DNA of 64,000 nucleotides from Pachypanchax playfairii (Eukaryota > Chordata > Actinopteri > Cyprinodontiformes > Aplocheilidae): the NCBI GenBank assembly GCA_006937955.1, contig SSNP01000085.1, forward strand, positions 1,638,119 through 1,702,118, given 5' to 3'. Below the pieces are notes generated by a model that was not told where the DNA came from, searched no databases, and saw only the letters and a program-made list of their open reading frames with translations. A program made the position numbers and the translations under genes. Shown here in pieces: positions 62,427-64,000 of the stretch. How positions within the stretch are numbered: the stretch's first letter is position 1; every line of letters starts with the position of its first letter.

Positions 62427-64000
62427 TCTAATTAGAAGATGAGAATTTCCGTTTGGCTTTACTTATGTGTGTATGTGTGTTTAACAGAAAGAAACACGAG
62501 GAAAAGAGCTGCTCTTGCATGCGTGTATACACAACAAATGACCATGTGTGCAGACGAGACAAAGACTGTTTACATTCAAACCAAAACAGACTTCACATCC
62601 GATGACGTCCCTCATAACCTCAGTTTAAAACTGAAACGCCATGTTTATGCTCAATGGCAGTTGGTCGCAATGACATCAATTCCTGCTAAACTAAATGTAT
62701 TTATAAAATAATTGCACTCATGTTACAAATTTTCAATAGAGAGATGTTTCCCAATCCCATCAGGTTCCCCTCAGTTTCACAATCAGATGAGTCTTCTTAC
62801 ATTTTAAAAGAACTACAGTCAGAATATTTTCACAAGAGTTCATGCAAAAACAATTTTAAACTTGTACACTGTCATTACAAGGTTATTTTGATACAAATAT
62901 TATGTTTTTGATGATTTTGGAAGTGTCTTGCCTGCGCACATAATAATGGTTATGTGATTGGTCAATGGCCGTTTTGGGGGTGGGGCCAGCGAAAGGTCAG
63001 TTGCGTTATTAAACCATTTCAGATTATCTCTTATCAATACTGAACACCGCTACCTGTGTCTAAATGACCCCCGACGGATAAATGCACACAACGCTTATGT
63101 GCACAAAACTGCTGGGCACCGAGGTCATGCACATAACCTTCGTCCACTGTATGGATAATCATTGTAAAGATGTATTAAATTGAAAACATTGGACTCAAGT
63201 CTAACCCCAGTACTCAACGATAGGTTTGACAGGCTTCAGTGAAAATTAGACCTGCAGCCTCAAGCTGTTTTAACAGTTTTAACTAAAAACTGGAAACTTC
63301 GTTTTGTTCAGATTCACTCTGCAGTGATACGACGGGATAAAAGCACACGCAACACTCAATTTTATATGAAACTTGCTCTCTTGATTTGAAGCTCTGTAGC
63401 TAGGTGTTTCTGAATCAGGTCAGTGTTTTAATTTAATTTAATTAATTTAATTTATTTGTTATCCTTATTTTTGCTTAATTCTCCACACACCTTCATCCAG
63501 GACAAATTCCTTGTTTAGTGTAAAGATTACTTGGAAATAAACTGAGTTACATTAATCTTGATTTTCAGTACCGTGACAGTGACTGTGTTTACATCCACTA
63601 CATTATGCCAGTTTTCAGTTTCATGCTGGTGTTGATCATATTTGTAGTTTACATGGAACATGAGAAACCTGATTATTTCTGTATCCATGATCATTCAAAT
63701 TTCTGATCAAGTGTGTCTAGCTCAGTCAAATCTGTAACTAAATTAGGAGCTACATCTGCAGACGATGTGCATTTGCATACCACATTTATCCAAGAGAAAT
63801 ACTACCATGTTTTTGTCAAAATTCAGCTATAATTTTATAACCTTGCGCTGCAAGACGGATTCTCGCGAGATTTGGAGTTTTCCAAACCCATGAAAATCCG
63901 TCTTGTACTGCTCCATTGACAACCGTCTATTTTGGTAAAAAAAAATGTTTGCACCAATCATGTGTTAGCATTGTGCTTTGGGGCGGGTGTTCAGGTATGA
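62422..64000. other. non-coding region
   Basis: No supported gene. It contains a TTTAA-rich pentamer stretch (about 63428-63460) and an 11-bp inverted repeat CAAGACGGATT / AATCCGTCTTG (63851-63861 and 63895-63905) around TCTCGCGAGA, possibly part of a repeat that continues past the window edge. Confidence 0.4.

Overview
The window looks like a stretch of teleost fish nuclear DNA. It is AT-rich, contains two isolated N bases and a 272-base assembly gap, and has no compact gene arrangement. It is full of fish-type repeats: Tc1-like transposons, hAT and TTAA-flanked miniature elements, a tRNA-derived SINE with a CACGGTGGC head, and CA, GATA and TAC microsatellites. A percomorph is likely from the repeat types; the species cannot be named from the sequence alone.

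Only one host-gene signal looks convincing. It is a start exon at 16063-16216 on the plus strand, with a good start context, about 51 proline/serine/threonine-rich codons, CpG-rich surroundings and a strong 5' splice site (AGAG|GTAAGA). I do not recognise the protein. No further convincing exon follows, so the roughly 48 kb downstream reads best as a long first intron or as intron plus intergenic DNA. The 16 kb upstream reads as 5' flank. The only long intact coding stretch is a Tc1/mariner transposase on the minus strand at 59809-60732. It lies in a nearly complete element (59593-61195) with 200-bp inverted repeats and TA target duplications, and it lost its N-terminus to a one-base frameshift.

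Layout: 165-1080 internally deleted Tc1-like element; 8539-9065 family-1 TTAA miniature element; 12765-13751 fossil Tc1 transposase, split by a 5'-truncated LINE (13250-13660) and bordered by a family-2 TTAA element (13756-14181); 15187-15301 short dispersed repeat; 16063-16216 host exon; 20727-21505 TTAA element with a protein-coding first exon; 26322-27055 hAT element; 28348-28880 SINE containing a 223-bp hAT miniature element; 30068-30530 CpG-rich patch; 34381-34824 family 1; 37181-37653 family 2; 39724-40782 family 1, interrupted by another TTAA element and the gap; 41000-41118 inverted copy of the 15.2-kb repeat; 47154-47847 two tandem 347-bp units, with a third copy at 62105-62421; 50351-50964 a further TTAA element; 55229-55828 family 1; 59593-61195 Tc1.

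The most unusual theme is that several unrelated-looking TTAA-flanked miniature families (ends AG...CT, compatible with a Kolobok-like or piggyBac-like origin) carry what looks like the 5' end of a gene: a CCAAT box in some, a start codon, and a 5' splice site. In family 1 the ATG-AAG|GTAAGA start/donor is preserved in all four copies. Such elements could supply alternative promoters or first exons to nearby genes. This is inference from sequence and needs transcript data.
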